The notes beneath the pieces were generated by a model, which worked only from the letters and a program-made list of their open reading frames with translations, did no database searches and was not told the DNA's origin. A DNA stretch of 64,000 bases from Marinobacter arenosus. Its GTDB lineage: Bacteria; Pseudomonadota; Gammaproteobacteria; Pseudomonadales; Oleiphilaceae. The translations under genes and the position numbers were made by a program. The stretch lies in contig NZ_JAHVAO010000001.1 of assembly GCF_019264345.1 (NCBI RefSeq), positions 2,170,001 through 2,234,000 of the forward strand, given 5' to 3'. Below are positions 54,120 to 63,480 of this stretch, piece after piece; within the stretch, counting starts at the first letter, position 1, and the number at the start of each line of letters is the position of its first letter.

Positions 54120-55031
54120 TTACTCCTTCGGACCGCGGCCCAGGGAACCCAGACGCGATCCATTCAGATGCTCCAGTTCCAGCAGCAGGCCGCTGTGGTC
54201 AACGTCACTGTGCCCGTTGGCGATCAGCGACAGGTATTCATTGTGGACCTGCTGGGACAGCGGCAACGTCAGCCCCTCCGCACGGGCTTCGTCCAGGATC
54301 ATGCGCATGTCCTTGAGCTGGATTCGGGCCGGCGCACCCGGCGAAAAATTCCGGTCCAGCATCCTCTGCCCGTGCAACTCCAGAATCCGGCTGCCGGCGA
54401 AGCCGCCCATCAGGGCCTCCCGGACGGCCGCCGGATCGGCGCCGCCCTTGGCGGCGAGCAGCAGCGCTTCCGAGACCGCGCCGATGGTGATGCCCACAAT
54501 GGCCTGGTTGGCCAACTTCGCCAACTGGCCTGCCCCAACCGGCCCGATTCTCGTGCAGGTACCCAATACCGCAAAGACCGGTTCCGCACGGGCAAGGTCC
54601 GCCTCGGAACCTCCGGCCATGATACTCAGGCGGGCCTCGGCCGCGCCCAAAGTGCCACCGGAGACCGGGGCATCAATGTAGCCGGCCCCCTGCTTGCCGG
54701 CGAGTTCGGCATGGCGACGGGCCAGGGAAGGCTGAACCGAGCTCATGTCAATCAGCAACGCGCCCGGCTTGAGCGCGCTCAGCGTGCCCCGCTCCACCAG
54801 CACCTGCTCCACGACATCGCTGTTCTCCAGCATGGTAATTACCACGTCCGCATCGCGCACCGCCTCGACCGGTGAGTTGGCAATCTCGGCGTCACCGGAG
54901 AACGACTCACATTTGCTGGCAGTGCGGTTCCAGAGCGTCATCGGGAATCCGGCATCCAGCAGATTGCGAGTCATGGGTGCGCCCATCAGGCCAATACCGA
55001 GGAAAGCGATGTGCGGTCGTGCTGAGGTCAT
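54120..55031 (-). CDS. glxR: 2-hydroxy-3-oxopropionate (tartronate semialdehyde) reductase
   Basis: 303 residues of the beta-hydroxyacid dehydrogenase family: Rossmann motif FLGIGLMGAPMTRNLL, substrate loop DAPVSGGTLGAAEARLS, and the catalytic Lys in GQLAKLANQAIVG. It reduces tartronate semialdehyde to glycerate with NAD(P)H, as in glyoxylate utilisation (GlxR/GarR). No glyoxylate carboligase gene is in the window; the thiamine-diphosphate enzyme at 43.8-45.5 kb is far away and not obviously Gcl. Together with hyi it forms a two-gene unit. Confidence 0.9.
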   Translation of the reverse strand: MTSARPHIAFLGIGLMGAPMTRNLLDAGFPMTLWNRTASKCESFSGDAEIANSPVEAVRDADVVITMLENSDVVEQVLVERGTLSALKPGALLIDMSSVQPSLARRHAELAGKQGAGYIDAPVSGGTLGAAEARLSIMAGGSEADLARAEPVFAVLGTCTRIGPVGAGQLAKLANQAIVGITIGAVSEALLLAAKGGADPAAVREALMGGFAGSRILELHGQRMLDRNFSPGAPARIQLKDMRMILDEARAEGLTLPLSQQVHNEYLSLIANGHSDVDHSGLLLELEHLNGSRLGSLGRGPKE

Positions 55032-55081
55032 ACCCGTAAATTCCCTGCCGTGGTCCGAAGAATGGAATGTTGTCGATTATA

Positions 55082-55121
55082 CAAACAAAAACGCCACCAA
55101 CCGGAACGGTGGTGGCGTTTT
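55082..55121 (-). terminator. Intrinsic terminator of rpoH
   Basis: On the minus strand an 11-bp stem (AAAACGCCACC / GGTGGCGTTTT as read on the plus strand) with a GC-rich loop is followed by TTTTGTTTG. It lies 27 bp after the rpoH stop and before glxR, separating the two units. The hairpin is symmetric enough to stop transcription in both directions. Confidence 0.8.
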
Positions 55122-55147
55122 CAAAGATCCGCTTGGAATCCCTGGAC

Positions 55148-56008
55148 TCAGGCCACTTCGGCCATCTGATTCCGGATCTTCTTCATGGCGTTCTTTTCAA
55201 GCTGGCGAATCCGCTCGGCGGACACCCCATACCGATCCGCCAGTTCGTGCAGTGTGGACTTGCTGTCCGACAGCCAACGCTCCCGAAGGATATCCTGACT
55301 GCGAGCATCCAAACCTTCCAGAGCTTCCATCAGGCGGCCGTTTGAATCCTGGGTCCAATCCGCATTCTCGAGCTGGGTGGCCGGATCGCTGCGACGATCT
55401 TCGAGGTAGTACGCCGGTGCCTGGTAGGCGTTGTCCTCGTCGTCGTCCATCGGTCCGTCAAAGGCGGTATCCTGGGAAGCCAGACGCCCCTCCATCTCAC
55501 GGACAACACGGGGCTCTACGCCAAGATCGGCGGCCACGGCATTCAACTCGTCGTGATTCAGCCACGCAAGCTTCTTCTTCTGGCTGCGAAGATTGAAAAA
55601 CAACTTCCGCTGGGCCTTGGTGGTCGCAACTTTCACGATCCGCCAGTTGCGCAGGATAAACTCGTGAATTTCTGCCTTGATCCAATGCACCGCAAAGGAC
55701 ACCAGACGGACACCGTATTCCGGGTTGAAGCGTTTCACGGCCTTCATCAGGCCGACGTTCCCTTCCTGGATAAGGTCTGCCTGAGCCAGGCCGTAGCCGG
55801 AGTAGCTTCTGGCAATGTGAATCACAAAACGCAGGTGAGACAGCACCAGTTGACGGGCGGCCTCTACGTCGCCCTCGTAATGCAGTTTTTCGGCGAGCTC
55901 TCGCTCTTCATCTGCCGTTAGTACCGGAATGCGACCCGCAGCCTGAATGTAAGACTCGAGATTGGCACCCGGAACCAGTCTGTCAACCAGCTGTAAACTC
56001 GTACCCAT
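55148..56008 (-). CDS. rpoH: Heat-shock sigma factor RpoH (sigma-32)
   Basis: 286 residues. Region 1.2 starts [19 protein letters not shown], region 2 contains [20 protein letters not shown] and [20 protein letters not shown], the RpoH box [10 protein letters not shown] follows, and region 4.2 ends with the helix-turn-helix [20 protein letters not shown]. The ATG has a GGAGG site 7 bases upstream and a sigma-70-like promoter 30 bp further. Position next to ftsYEX is the standard gammaproteobacterial arrangement. Confidence 0.97.
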   Translation of the reverse strand: MGTSLQLVDRLVPGANLESYIQAAGRIPVLTADEERELAEKLHYEGDVEAARQLVLSHLRFVIHIARSYSGYGLAQADLIQEGNVGLMKAVKRFNPEYGVRLVSFAVHWIKAEIHEFILRNWRIVKVATTKAQRKLFFNLRSQKKKLAWLNHDELNAVAADLGVEPRVVREMEGRLASQDTAFDGPMDDDEDNAYQAPAYYLEDRRSDPATQLENADWTQDSNGRLMEALEGLDARSQDILRERWLSDSKSTLHELADRYGVSAERIRQLEKNAMKKIRNQMAEVA

Positions 56009-56037
56009 GCTTTAACCTCCGAACCTGACAGCGACCA

Positions 56038-56066
56038 AATATAACAAGTAACAATTTGACTGCCAA
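56038..56066 (-). promoter_or_regulatory. Sigma-70 promoter of rpoH
   Basis: On the minus strand TTGGCA (56061-56066) and TATATT (56038-56043) are separated by exactly 17 bases. The start would be about 20-25 bp upstream of the ATG at 56008, leaving a short leader that still contains the GGAGG site. Confidence 0.65.
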
Positions 56067-56201
56067 GAACCTGAAAAGTTCCCGAATCTTTCAGTAAAAC
56101 GTTTAAAATCAACTATCTGAAAAATTCACCGTGGCTTTCGCTAACTCCGAAACTACGTCAGGGCCACCCGCACTTTCAATACGGTTTTCCCGCTATCCGG
56201 A

Positions 56202-57206
56202 TCATCCGCCGGCGATTTCACCGGGCTCAATATCGTCCAGATGCCGCTTCACTGCGACCCAGGCGCCTAGCCAGCCTAGCAGCATCGCGACAATAATCAA
56301 CGCCAGGGCCCCATCGAAGCTTAGTCCGCTCAGGGAGAATTCGCTGCGATACAGGCCCGCCAGACGTTCAATCGGTCCACTCAGCCACCAGAGTGATACC
56401 TGCAGCAGCACCCACGCCACAACGCCGCCGCCCAGACCGAACCACGCACCGGTGTAGAGAAATGGCCGGCGCACGAAGGCATCCGTACCACCCACCAGCT
56501 TGGCCACCAGAATCTCGTCGCGGCGATTTTCAATGGCCAACCGAACCGTATTGCCGATCACCAGCACCACAGCCGCCGCCAACAGCAGCGAAAGCGCCCA
56601 GACGGCACGGGCCAGCAAGTCGGTCATGGCATTCAGTCGCTGCAGCCAACCGAGGTCCACCTGAACGCGTTCGATGCCCTCCATCTCCTCAACAAAGCGC
56701 AGTAGCCCTTCCACGCCGGCCTCGGAACGCGCGCTCTCTTCAGGCGTGATCAGCAAGGTGTGGGGCAGCGGGTTATCCTCGAGATAATCCAGTGCATCCT
56801 CAAGCCCCGAGGACGCCCGAAACTCGGCCAGCGCGTCTGCCCGATCCACCAGCTCGACCTCGGCGACCCGACCGTCGGCGCCGATCTCGTCACTCAGTTC
56901 ACGAGCATCCTCCAACGGCACATCCAGCTGAAGGTAGGCGGTCAGGCGGGCACTGCTTTCCCATCCCGCACTGACACCTTCAAGGCTGGTGAGCAGTAAC
57001 AGCAGTGCAACCGGCAGCGCCAGGGCCACTCCCATCACGGTCCAGGTCATAAGGCTGGCCACCGGCGTTCGCCACATGCGCTCGGCGCTGTCGCGGGCCA
57101 CTTTCCGGTGGTGGGTCAGGTAACTCTCCGCCTGCTGGCGCCAGGGTGCCCGGGACGTATTGGCACCCCTGGCCGTATCGGACTTTCGGCGTGGGTCAGT
57201 GGCCAC
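56202..57206 (-). CDS. ftsX: Cell division protein FtsX
   Basis: 334 residues. A cytoplasmic N terminus, membrane helix (MTWTVMGVALALPVALLLLL), a periplasmic domain of about 120 residues (AYLQLDVPLEDARELSDEIG), then three further helices (including VWALSLLLAAAVVLVIGN and WFGLGGGVVAWVLLQVSLWW). FtsX is the membrane partner of FtsE and controls peptidoglycan hydrolases at the septum through EnvC. It overlaps ftsE by 11 bp. Confidence 0.96.
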   Translation of the reverse strand: MATDPRRKSDTARGANTSRAPWRQQAESYLTHHRKVARDSAERMWRTPVASLMTWTVMGVALALPVALLLLLTSLEGVSAGWESSARLTAYLQLDVPLEDARELSDEIGADGRVAEVELVDRADALAEFRASSGLEDALDYLEDNPLPHTLLITPEESARSEAGVEGLLRFVEEMEGIERVQVDLGWLQRLNAMTDLLARAVWALSLLLAAAVVLVIGNTVRLAIENRRDEILVAKLVGGTDAFVRRPFLYTGAWFGLGGGVVAWVLLQVSLWWLSGPIERLAGLYRSEFSLSGLSFDGALALIIVAMLLGWLGAWVAVKRHLDDIEPGEIAGG

Positions 57207-57885
57207 TTACACCTCCCACGAGCGGCGTGCCGCCCGCGACCAGTCGACCGTGGTCGAGGGTCAGGGTACGGCGACCCAATTCGTTAATCAGGGCAATATC
57301 GTGCGTCGCAATCAAGACGGTGACGCCAACCTGACTGAACTGCCCGAACAGGTTCATGATGTCGGCCGACAGTTCCGGGTCAAGGTTACCCGTGGGCTCG
57401 TCCGCCAGCAGCACCGGCGGCTTGTTGACCACCGCCCGGGCAATCCCGACGCGCTGCTGTTCACCGCCAGAGAGCTGCATGGGGTTCATCTTTTCCTTGC
57501 TCAGCAACCCGACCTTGTCGAGCGCTGCCCGGACACGACGACCGGCCTCGCGGGGAGAGGCGCCCATGACTTCCAGGGGCATGGCGACGTTGTCATAGAC
57601 GGTACGGTCAAACAGCAACTGGTGATTCTGGAACACCACACCAATATGGCGACGAATGTAAGGAATCTGGCGACGCGGCAAACGGTTCAGGAGCTGGCCA
57701 CCGACAACGAGCTCGCCCGCGCTGGGCCGCTCCATCACCATGATCAATTTCAGCAGGGTGCTTTTCCCGGCACCGGAATGGCCGGTAAGAAACGCCAGCT
57801 CTCCCCGGTCCAGGCGAAAGTTAACCTGGCGAAGGGCCGTGTGATCACTGTCGTACCGCTTGGTAACCTGACGAAACTCGATCAT
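57196..57885 (-). CDS. ftsE: Cell division ATP-binding protein FtsE
   Basis: 229 residues, ABC ATPase: Walker [15 protein letters not shown]-loop near [10 protein letters not shown], signature [17 protein letters not shown], Walker [18 protein letters not shown]-loop [10 protein letters not shown]. It lies between ftsY and ftsX in the conserved order ftsY-ftsE-ftsX. It energises the FtsEX complex at the divisome. Confidence 0.97.
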   Translation of the reverse strand: MIEFRQVTKRYDSDHTALRQVNFRLDRGELAFLTGHSGAGKSTLLKLIMVMERPSAGELVVGGQLLNRLPRRQIPYIRRHIGVVFQNHQLLFDRTVYDNVAMPLEVMGASPREAGRRVRAALDKVGLLSKEKMNPMQLSGGEQQRVGIARAVVNKPPVLLADEPTGNLDPELSADIMNLFGQFSQVGVTVLIATHDIALINELGRRTLTLDHGRLVAGGTPLVGGVSGH

Positions 57886-57915
57886 GGCTGGCTACTGCTC
57901 CGGTAAAGCCGGGGA

Positions 57916-59070
57916 TCAATCAAAAAGGGCATCCACAAACGTTTCCGCATCGAAGCTGCGCAGGTCATCAACCTGCTCGCCGACACCGATAAACCGGATG
58001 GGCAGCTGCAACTGGCGGGCGATGGCGAATACGATACCGCCTTTGGCGGTGCCGTCCAGCTTTGTCAGCGTAATCCCACTGACGCCAACGGCTTGCTGGA
58101 ATACCTGGGCCTGGCTCAGGGCGTTCTGGCCGGTCCCGGCGTCCAACACCAGCATCACCTCATGGGGCGCCGTGTCGTCCAATTTCTTCATGACCCGGAC
58201 CACCTTTTCCAGCTCGTTCATCAGGTTGTCCTTGTTCTGCAACCGGCCGGCGGTGTCGGCAATAACCACATCAACGCCCCGGGACTTCGCGGACTGGATG
58301 GCGTCGAAGATAACCGAGGCGCTGTCCGCCCCCGTGTGCTGGGCAACAACCGGGACGTCGTTACGCTCACCCCAGACCTGCAGCTGTTCCACCGCGGCGG
58401 CCCGGAAGGTATCCCCAGCCGCCAGCATGACTGACTTGCCCTCGTTCTGGAACTTCTTGGTGAGCTTGCCGATGGTGGTGGTCTTGCCGACCCCGTTCAC
58501 ACCGACCATCAGGATGACGTAGGGCTGCTTGCCGGCATCGATCGACAGGGGCTTGGTGACATCCTTCAGCAGACCATGCAGCTCGTCCCGCAGGGCTTTA
58601 CGCAAGGCCTCACCGTCCTTGAGCTGATTGCGCTCGAGCTTGTCGGTCAGGGACTCAATGATTTCCGAGGTTGCCGTGACACCCACATCCGCCATGAGCA
58701 GTGTGGTCTCGATTTCCTCCAGCAGGTCCTCGTCGATTTTCTTGGTCAACGAGAACAGGTCGGACATGCCGCCGGTCAGGCTCGCCCGGGTCTTACCCAG
58801 GCCCTGCCTGATGCGCTCGAAGACGCTGAGCTGGGGTTCGGGCTCGGGTTTGGGTTCAACTTTCTCGGGCGCTGGCGCTACCGCGGCAGCTTCGGCGTCG
58901 GGACTCTTCTTCTCAACCGGCTTGGCCGTTGCCGGACCCTCGGCCACCTCAGGTTTGCGCTGGGGCACCGGTTTCGGACGCGGCGCGCGGCGGCGGTTGG
59001 CCACAATATCCAGAACAAATACGAGCACAAGAAGGGCCAGTAGGCCGATTGAAATCCACTCTGCCGTCAT
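57916..59070 (-). CDS. ftsY: Signal recognition particle receptor FtsY
   Basis: 384 residues. An N-terminal hydrophobic segment (IGLLALLVLVFVLDIVANR) and a Pro/Lys/Glu-rich A domain (to about 80) precede the NG domain with G1 GVNGVGKTTTIGK near 189-201, AAGDTFRAAAVEQL, DTAGRLQNKDNLMNEL and TKLDGTAKGG. The N-terminal membrane-like helix is longer than in E. coli FtsY, as seen in several marine gammaproteobacteria and pseudomonads. Targets ribosomes with SRP to the membrane. Confidence 0.97.
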   Translation of the reverse strand: MTAEWISIGLLALLVLVFVLDIVANRRRAPRPKPVPQRKPEVAEGPATAKPVEKKSPDAEAAAVAPAPEKVEPKPEPEPQLSVFERIRQGLGKTRASLTGGMSDLFSLTKKIDEDLLEEIETTLLMADVGVTATSEIIESLTDKLERNQLKDGEALRKALRDELHGLLKDVTKPLSIDAGKQPYVILMVGVNGVGKTTTIGKLTKKFQNEGKSVMLAAGDTFRAAAVEQLQVWGERNDVPVVAQHTGADSASVIFDAIQSAKSRGVDVVIADTAGRLQNKDNLMNELEKVVRVMKKLDDTAPHEVMLVLDAGTGQNALSQAQVFQQAVGVSGITLTKLDGTAKGGIVFAIARQLQLPIRFIGVGEQVDDLRSFDAETFVDALFD

Positions 59071-59232
59071 AAAGTCATACCATCAATCTGAATGGGCGGG
59101 ACAAACAAGGCCGACATTCTAGCAGACTGTCCCGGTTAAGTGAGGGGCACAGGCATTATCACGCCCGGTCCGGTTTCGGCTACCATGCTGCCCCGACGAC
59201 ACCAAATCAGAACTGCTTCTGGAGCTGACACC

Positions 59233-59871
59233 ATGGCGAGCAGAAAACCCGCCGGCCGGAGCCCGTCGAACAGGCCACCCCGCGAATCCGCCCGCAACCG
59301 GGATGGTATGGGCGAACTGCGCATCATCGGTGGCGACTGGCGCAGCCGGAAACTCCGATTCCCCGATGCCGGCGGGGTGCGACCAACCCCCGCCCGGACC
59401 CGTGAAACCCTGTTTAACTGGCTGTCGTTCCAACTCGCCGGGAGCGACTGCCTGGACCTGTTTGCCGGTTCCGGTGCCCTGGGTCTGGAAGCCCTGTCCC
59501 GGGGCGCCGGCCGTGCCACCCTGGTCGACCACACCCCGGCATTGGCCCGGGCCCTGCGTGACAATCTCCGGTTGCTGAAATCGGACCGGGGGGACGTGGT
59601 CTGCGCGAGCGTGGATACCTTCCTGGCTCACCGCGACCGCGGACCCTTCGACATTGTCTTCATGGACCCGCCTTTCCGACAGGGATGGCTGGAACGCATC
59701 GTACCCCTGCTGGATGAACAGGGCTGGCTCAAGCCGAAAGGCTGGGTGTACATCGAGCACGAAAGTGACATGACCACACCGGCCGTCCCGACCCATTGGC
59801 ATCTTCATCGCCAGAAAACCGCCGGCCAGGTGACCTACTGCCTGTTCCAGATTCGGCCAGACGACGAGTAA
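59233..59871 (+). CDS. rsmD: 16S rRNA (guanine-N2-)-methyltransferase RsmD
   Basis: About 212 residues from the ATG at 59233 (MASRKPAGRSPSNRPPR), which has a GGAG site 8 bases upstream; the open frame goes 31 codons further without support. Core: LRIIGGDWRSRKLRFPDAGG, VRPTPARTRETLFNWL, SAM loop DLFAGSGALGLEALSRGA and catalytic FDIVFMDPPF. It methylates G966 of 16S rRNA. Divergent from ftsY as is common. Confidence 0.95.
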   Translation: MASRKPAGRSPSNRPPRESARNRDGMGELRIIGGDWRSRKLRFPDAGGVRPTPARTRETLFNWLSFQLAGSDCLDLFAGSGALGLEALSRGAGRATLVDHTPALARALRDNLRLLKSDRGDVVCASVDTFLAHRDRGPFDIVFMDPPFRQGWLERIVPLLDEQGWLKPKGWVYIEHESDMTTPAVPTHWHLHRQKTAGQVTYCLFQIRPDDE

Positions 59872-59910
59872 CCCCGCCTCTTCGAGGCCAGAGACGTTTC
59901 CACCAGCCAC

Positions 59911-59933
59911 AAAAAACCCCGCCGAAGCGGGGT
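59911..59933 (-). terminator. Intrinsic terminator of the desaturase gene
   Basis: Stem ACCCCGC / GCGGGGT with a CGAA tetraloop, followed on the minus strand by six T. It starts 8 bp after the desaturase stop; on the plus strand it may also help end rsmD transcripts. Confidence 0.85.
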
Positions 59934-59940
59934 CATTGGA

Positions 59941-61119
59941 TCAGGCGGCTGGCCTGAGGGAGTAGGCGCGAAGGTGCTCCGCAAATTCCTCCAGATAACG
60001 GATGCCACTGGCTTCCGCTTCCCTGCACCACTCCATCAGCGCATGCAGTTTTTCCTGAGGCTTGAGCCCCCGCTGGCGCCACAGAGCCTGCAGCTCATGG
60101 CTCTTTTCGTAAAGCTGGCGCAGCATCGCATTGCGCTCCAGCACCGACTCCAGGGTTTCCTTCTCCTTCGGATGGATCAGGGAAACCTCCCGGGACAGCA
60201 GCTGTTTCAGCTTGCGATAACGGGGCCGGATCTCGTCGTCCATCAGTGCCTTCTGCTGACGCAGGGCCGGCTCCATCACCCGCTTGCGGTACTGACGCAT
60301 GATGTCGAATCGATTATTGGCGATGGCCTGCACCGTTTCCACATCCACCTCCTGCTTGCCCGGCACGTAGTGGGCAATCGGACGATAACCCTTGGGCTTG
60401 GCCAGACCAAACAGCTGGAACAGGCGGATATAGCCCCAGCCGATATCGAATTCGTACCAACGCCTGGACAGCTTGGAGGAGTTGGGGTAGGTGTGGTGAT
60501 TGTTGTGCAGCTCCTCGCCGCCAATCAGGATGCCCAGCGGTGAAATATTACGGGCATTGTCGGCGCACTCGAAATTACGGTAACCGAACCAGTGGCCGAT
60601 ACCATTAACCACACCGGCTGCCCACACTGGAATCCACATCATCTGAAGCGCCCAGATCCAGATGCCGTTAACACCGAACAGCGCCAGATCAAGCCCGGCC
60701 ATCAACACGATCCCCAACATCTTGTAGCGACTGTAGACGTTGCGTTCGATCCAGTCTTCCGGGGTGCGCTGGCCGTAACGTTCCAGGGTTTCCGGAGTAG
60801 CGGCGGTGGCGTAGAGCTCGGCACCTTCAAACAGAACCTTCCTGATCCCAAGCACTACGGGGCTGTGGGGATCTTCCTCGGTTTCGCACTTGGCGTGGTG
60901 TTTGCGGTGGATGGCCGTCCACTCCTTGGTGTTCTGGGCAGTGGTCATCCAGAGCCAGAACCGGAAGAAGTGCTTGAGCACCGGATGCAGGTCCAGTGAA
61001 TTGTGGGCCGAATGGCGATGCAAATACAGCGTAACACTAACGATGGTGATATGGGTCATACCCAGGGCAACGAGAATCAGCTGCATCACCGACAGGTCAA
61101 GAAGACCGTTAAACCACAT
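59941..61119 (-). CDS. Membrane acyl desaturase (delta-9 type)
   Basis: 392 residues. Three His boxes: HRHSAH at 34-39, HRKHH at 71-75 and HNNHH at 205-209, the di-iron ligand pattern of membrane acyl-CoA/phospholipid desaturases. Hydrophobic helices flank them (MQLILVALGMTHITIVSVTL; MLGIVLMAGLDLALFGVNGI). An extended, charged coiled C terminus (residues ~280-385) is typical of the DesA/DesB type of pseudomonads. It introduces a cis double bond into membrane acyl chains, probably for fluidity control. Own terminator directly after the stop. Confidence 0.93.
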   Translation of the reverse strand: MWFNGLLDLSVMQLILVALGMTHITIVSVTLYLHRHSAHNSLDLHPVLKHFFRFWLWMTTAQNTKEWTAIHRKHHAKCETEEDPHSPVVLGIRKVLFEGAELYATAATPETLERYGQRTPEDWIERNVYSRYKMLGIVLMAGLDLALFGVNGIWIWALQMMWIPVWAAGVVNGIGHWFGYRNFECADNARNISPLGILIGGEELHNNHHTYPNSSKLSRRWYEFDIGWGYIRLFQLFGLAKPKGYRPIAHYVPGKQEVDVETVQAIANNRFDIMRQYRKRVMEPALRQQKALMDDEIRPRYRKLKQLLSREVSLIHPKEKETLESVLERNAMLRQLYEKSHELQALWRQRGLKPQEKLHALMEWCREAEASGIRYLEEFAEHLRAYSLRPAA

Positions 61120-61253
61120 ATAAATTCCTCAATTCAATTCAGCGGTTTGCACCACCTCGCAAGGCACGACGAAAGGGATTATTCGACTCTCGACGGAAAA
61201 AACAAACCAACACTGTCACTTTAGCTTACGCCTGTTCGCTGTCACAACAGCAT

Positions 61254-61282
61254 TTGGCTGCAAATTTGTTACTGATTACACT
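61254..61282 (+). promoter_or_regulatory. Candidate sigma-70 promoter of mutM
   Basis: TTGGCT (61254-61259) and TACACT (61277-61282) are 17 bases apart, about 68 bp upstream of the mutM start. Moderate match; the intergenic region is shared with the divergent desaturase. Confidence 0.45.
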
Positions 61283-61350
61283 TAATCCGTTTCCTGCCCC
61301 ACGGTCAGCGTGCGGACCAACGATCGTTTTTCGCCCGGGAGTATCGCCGA

Positions 61351-62163
61351 GTGCCTGAATTACCCGAAGTTGAAACCACCCGACGCGGCATCGCCCCCCA
61401 TTGTGAGGGCCAGACCATCACCCGGGTTACCGTGCGCAATCCCAGCTTGCGCTGGCCGGTACCGGATGATTTGCCCCAACGACTGGAAGGCCAGATCATC
61501 CGGAACGTCGACCGACGGGCCAAATACCTGTTCCTGAACCTCGATGGTGGCACTGTGATAGTGCACCTGGGAATGTCCGGTAGTCTGCGCGTGATTACCG
61601 ACGACACGCCCCCGCTGCCCCACGACCACGTCGAACTGGGCCTGGCCTCCGGAGTCACGCTGCGCTTCAACGACCCGAGGCGATTTGGATGCTGGCTCTG
61701 GACCGATGCCGCCAATCATCATCCACTGATTGCCAGCCTGGGGCCCGAACCGCTGTCGCCGGAGTTCAACGGCCCGATGCTGTACCGTCTCTCGCGCGGC
61801 AAACAGTCCCCCGTAAAGTCCTTCATCATGGACAACCACGTGGTTGTCGGGGTGGGCAACATCTACGCCAACGAAGCCCTGTTCAAGGCCGGCATTCACC
61901 CCAAACGGAAAGCCGGGCGCATCAGCCTGGACCGCTATCACCGACTGGCCGAGGCGATCCGCGAGACTCTCAGTGCCGCCATTCTGATGGGTGGCACCAC
62001 CTTGCGGGACTTTGTGAACAGCGACGGTAAACCGGGCTACTTTGCCCAGTCCCTGCTGGTTTACGGCCGTACCCGCGAGCCATGCCGGGAGTGCCAGACA
62101 CCGCTGAAAGAGATTCGCATGAACAACCGCTCCACCGTCTACTGCCCCCGATGCCAGCGCTAG
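61351..62163 (+). CDS. mutM: Formamidopyrimidine-DNA glycosylase MutM (Fpg)
   Basis: 270 residues from a GTG start. [12 protein letters not shown] at the N terminus gives the catalytic Pro2 and Glu3, Lys58 lies in [12 protein letters not shown], the H2TH region reads [20 protein letters not shown], and the zinc finger has C245, C248, C265, C268. It removes 8-oxoguanine and related lesions. Start codon GTG is consistent with family start Pro2 after processing. Confidence 0.97.
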   Translation: MPELPEVETTRRGIAPHCEGQTITRVTVRNPSLRWPVPDDLPQRLEGQIIRNVDRRAKYLFLNLDGGTVIVHLGMSGSLRVITDDTPPLPHDHVELGLASGVTLRFNDPRRFGCWLWTDAANHHPLIASLGPEPLSPEFNGPMLYRLSRGKQSPVKSFIMDNHVVVGVGNIYANEALFKAGIHPKRKAGRISLDRYHRLAEAIRETLSAAILMGGTTLRDFVNSDGKPGYFAQSLLVYGRTREPCRECQTPLKEIRMNNRSTVYCPRCQR

Positions 62164-62271
62164 AACCCGACACAAATGCACATTTTGCAACGAAAAATCG
62201 TTTGAAAATACGCAAATATGATTCATAGTTAACAGAGAATTCATGCCCTTCGTTTACACTGGGCAGGCGTA

Positions 62272-62283
62272 TTGAGCGCTCAA
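62272..62283. promoter_or_regulatory. Perfect 12-bp palindrome, possible operator
   Basis: TTGAGCGCTCAA is a perfect palindrome about 50 bp upstream of the small membrane protein gene. It has the look of a TetR-type half-site dimer, but no regulator gene is adjacent and it could be chance. Confidence 0.35.
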
Positions 62284-62332
62284 ACCGGCGCGGCCGGAAC
62301 CCTAGGGGCCGATAAGTTCAGGAGACAGTACA

Positions 62333-62665
62333 ATGACCCGCAAGATTTCCCGCACATTGATGGCCACGCTGGCCGCCTGCCTGATGGCATTCTCTTCCGT
62401 TGGGCACGCTCGCGCGGTGGACGAAACCCCCTCGGCCCTGGCCATGACCGGTGATGCCATTTTCGCCCGCCCGGTTCTGTTTGCCACCACCATCATCGGC
62501 AGTGCCGTGTACCTGGTATCCCTGCCATTTTCCCTGCTGGGCGGCAACGCCGGCGAAGCAGGCGAAGTGCTGGTAATGGGCCCGGCCAAAGCGACGTTCG
62601 TGCGCTGCCTGGGCTGCTCCCGCACTGGCCGCAAACCGGAATCGGTGGAACAGACCAGCAACTGA
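62333..62665 (+). CDS. Small exported/membrane protein, unknown function
   Basis: 110 residues with a signal peptide (TLMATLAACLMAFSSVGHARA) and one further hydrophobic stretch (VLFATTIIGSAVYLVSLPFS) followed by GGNAGEAGE and a two-cysteine CLGC near the C terminus. Similar small proteins are annotated in marine gammaproteobacteria as hypothetical or multidrug-transporter-like; no transport motif is visible. A ribosome binding site (AGGAG) precedes the ATG and a terminator hairpin follows. Confidence 0.8.
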   Translation: MTRKISRTLMATLAACLMAFSSVGHARAVDETPSALAMTGDAIFARPVLFATTIIGSAVYLVSLPFSLLGGNAGEAGEVLVMGPAKATFVRCLGCSRTGRKPESVEQTSN

Positions 62666-62714
62666 TCCGCCCGGATCCGTACTATCCCGGCTTGCCAAGG
62701 CCGGGCTTCTCCGG

Positions 62715-62744
62715 CAGCCTGAAGAAAATTTCTCAGGCTGTTTT
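62715..62744 (+). terminator. Intrinsic terminator of the small membrane protein gene
   Basis: Stem CAGCCTGA / TCAGGCTG with a 10-base AT-rich loop followed by TTTTGGTTT. It directly abuts the yrfG start, so it may also lower or regulate read-through into yrfG. Confidence 0.65.
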
Positions 62745-62749
62745 GGTTT

Positions 62750-63439
62750 ATGGTGGACTGGTCTTCCCTCGACACGGTGTTCCTCGACATGGACGGGACA
62801 CTGCTCGATCTGCACTTCGATAACTACTTCTGGTTGGAACACCTGCCCAGGCGTTACGCCGAACAGAATGACCTTGCCCCCCAGGCCGCAAAGGATCACC
62901 TGATCCCGATGATCATGGCCGAACGTGGCTCCCTGAACTGGTACTGCACCGACTATTGGAGCGATCGGCTTGCCCTGGACATAACCGGGCTCAAGGCGGA
63001 GGTTGGCGATCGCATCGGTTACCGGCCCCACGTCATTGACTTCCTCCAGGCACTGAAAGATTCGGGACTGCGCTCGGTGATTGTTACCAACTGCCATCCG
63101 GATCCACTGCGCCTGAAGCTCGAGCACACCGGGCTGGAGCACCGCGTGGACGCTATCGTATCCAGCCACCAGCTGGGCAAGGCCAAGGAACACCCGGAAT
63201 TCTGGCAGGACCTGCAACACCGGGTGCCCTACCAGGCCCGGACCACTCTCATGGTGGACGACAGCTTCCCGGTTCTGGAAAGCGCCCGCCGGGCCGGCAT
63301 TGCCCAATGCCTCGCGGTTCTGTCGCCCGACAGCCAACAGGCGGCGCATGCCCACCACCCGGAGATCCCCGGCATTCATCATTTCGATGAAGTGCTTCCC
63401 GCACTGCGTCAGCGCCGATCCCTGCCATCCGGTCAATGA
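62750..63439 (+). CDS. yrfG: HAD-family GMP/IMP nucleotidase YrfG
   Basis: 229 residues with HAD motifs: FLDMDGTLLDLHFDNYFW (Asp13, Asp15), VIVTNCHPDPL as motif II, LGKAKEHPEFW with the motif III Lys and MVDDSFPVLESARRAG as motif IV. The sequence DNYFWLEHLPRRYAEQNDL is characteristic of the YrfG group. Followed by hslR, as in E. coli yrfG-hslR-hslO. Confidence 0.93.
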   Translation: MVDWSSLDTVFLDMDGTLLDLHFDNYFWLEHLPRRYAEQNDLAPQAAKDHLIPMIMAERGSLNWYCTDYWSDRLALDITGLKAEVGDRIGYRPHVIDFLQALKDSGLRSVIVTNCHPDPLRLKLEHTGLEHRVDAIVSSHQLGKAKEHPEFWQDLQHRVPYQARTTLMVDDSFPVLESARRAGIAQCLAVLSPDSQQAAHAHHPEIPGIHHFDEVLPALRQRRSLPSGQ

Positions 63440-63480
63440 GCGGGTTATAATCAGGGCATACGCTCATCAGGTGAGGAGAC

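Noticed and set aside
62318..63436. Minus-strand open frame of about 372 codons opposite the small membrane protein gene and yrfG
   Set aside because: It spans two genuine plus-strand genes and a terminator, and shows no domain or start signal.
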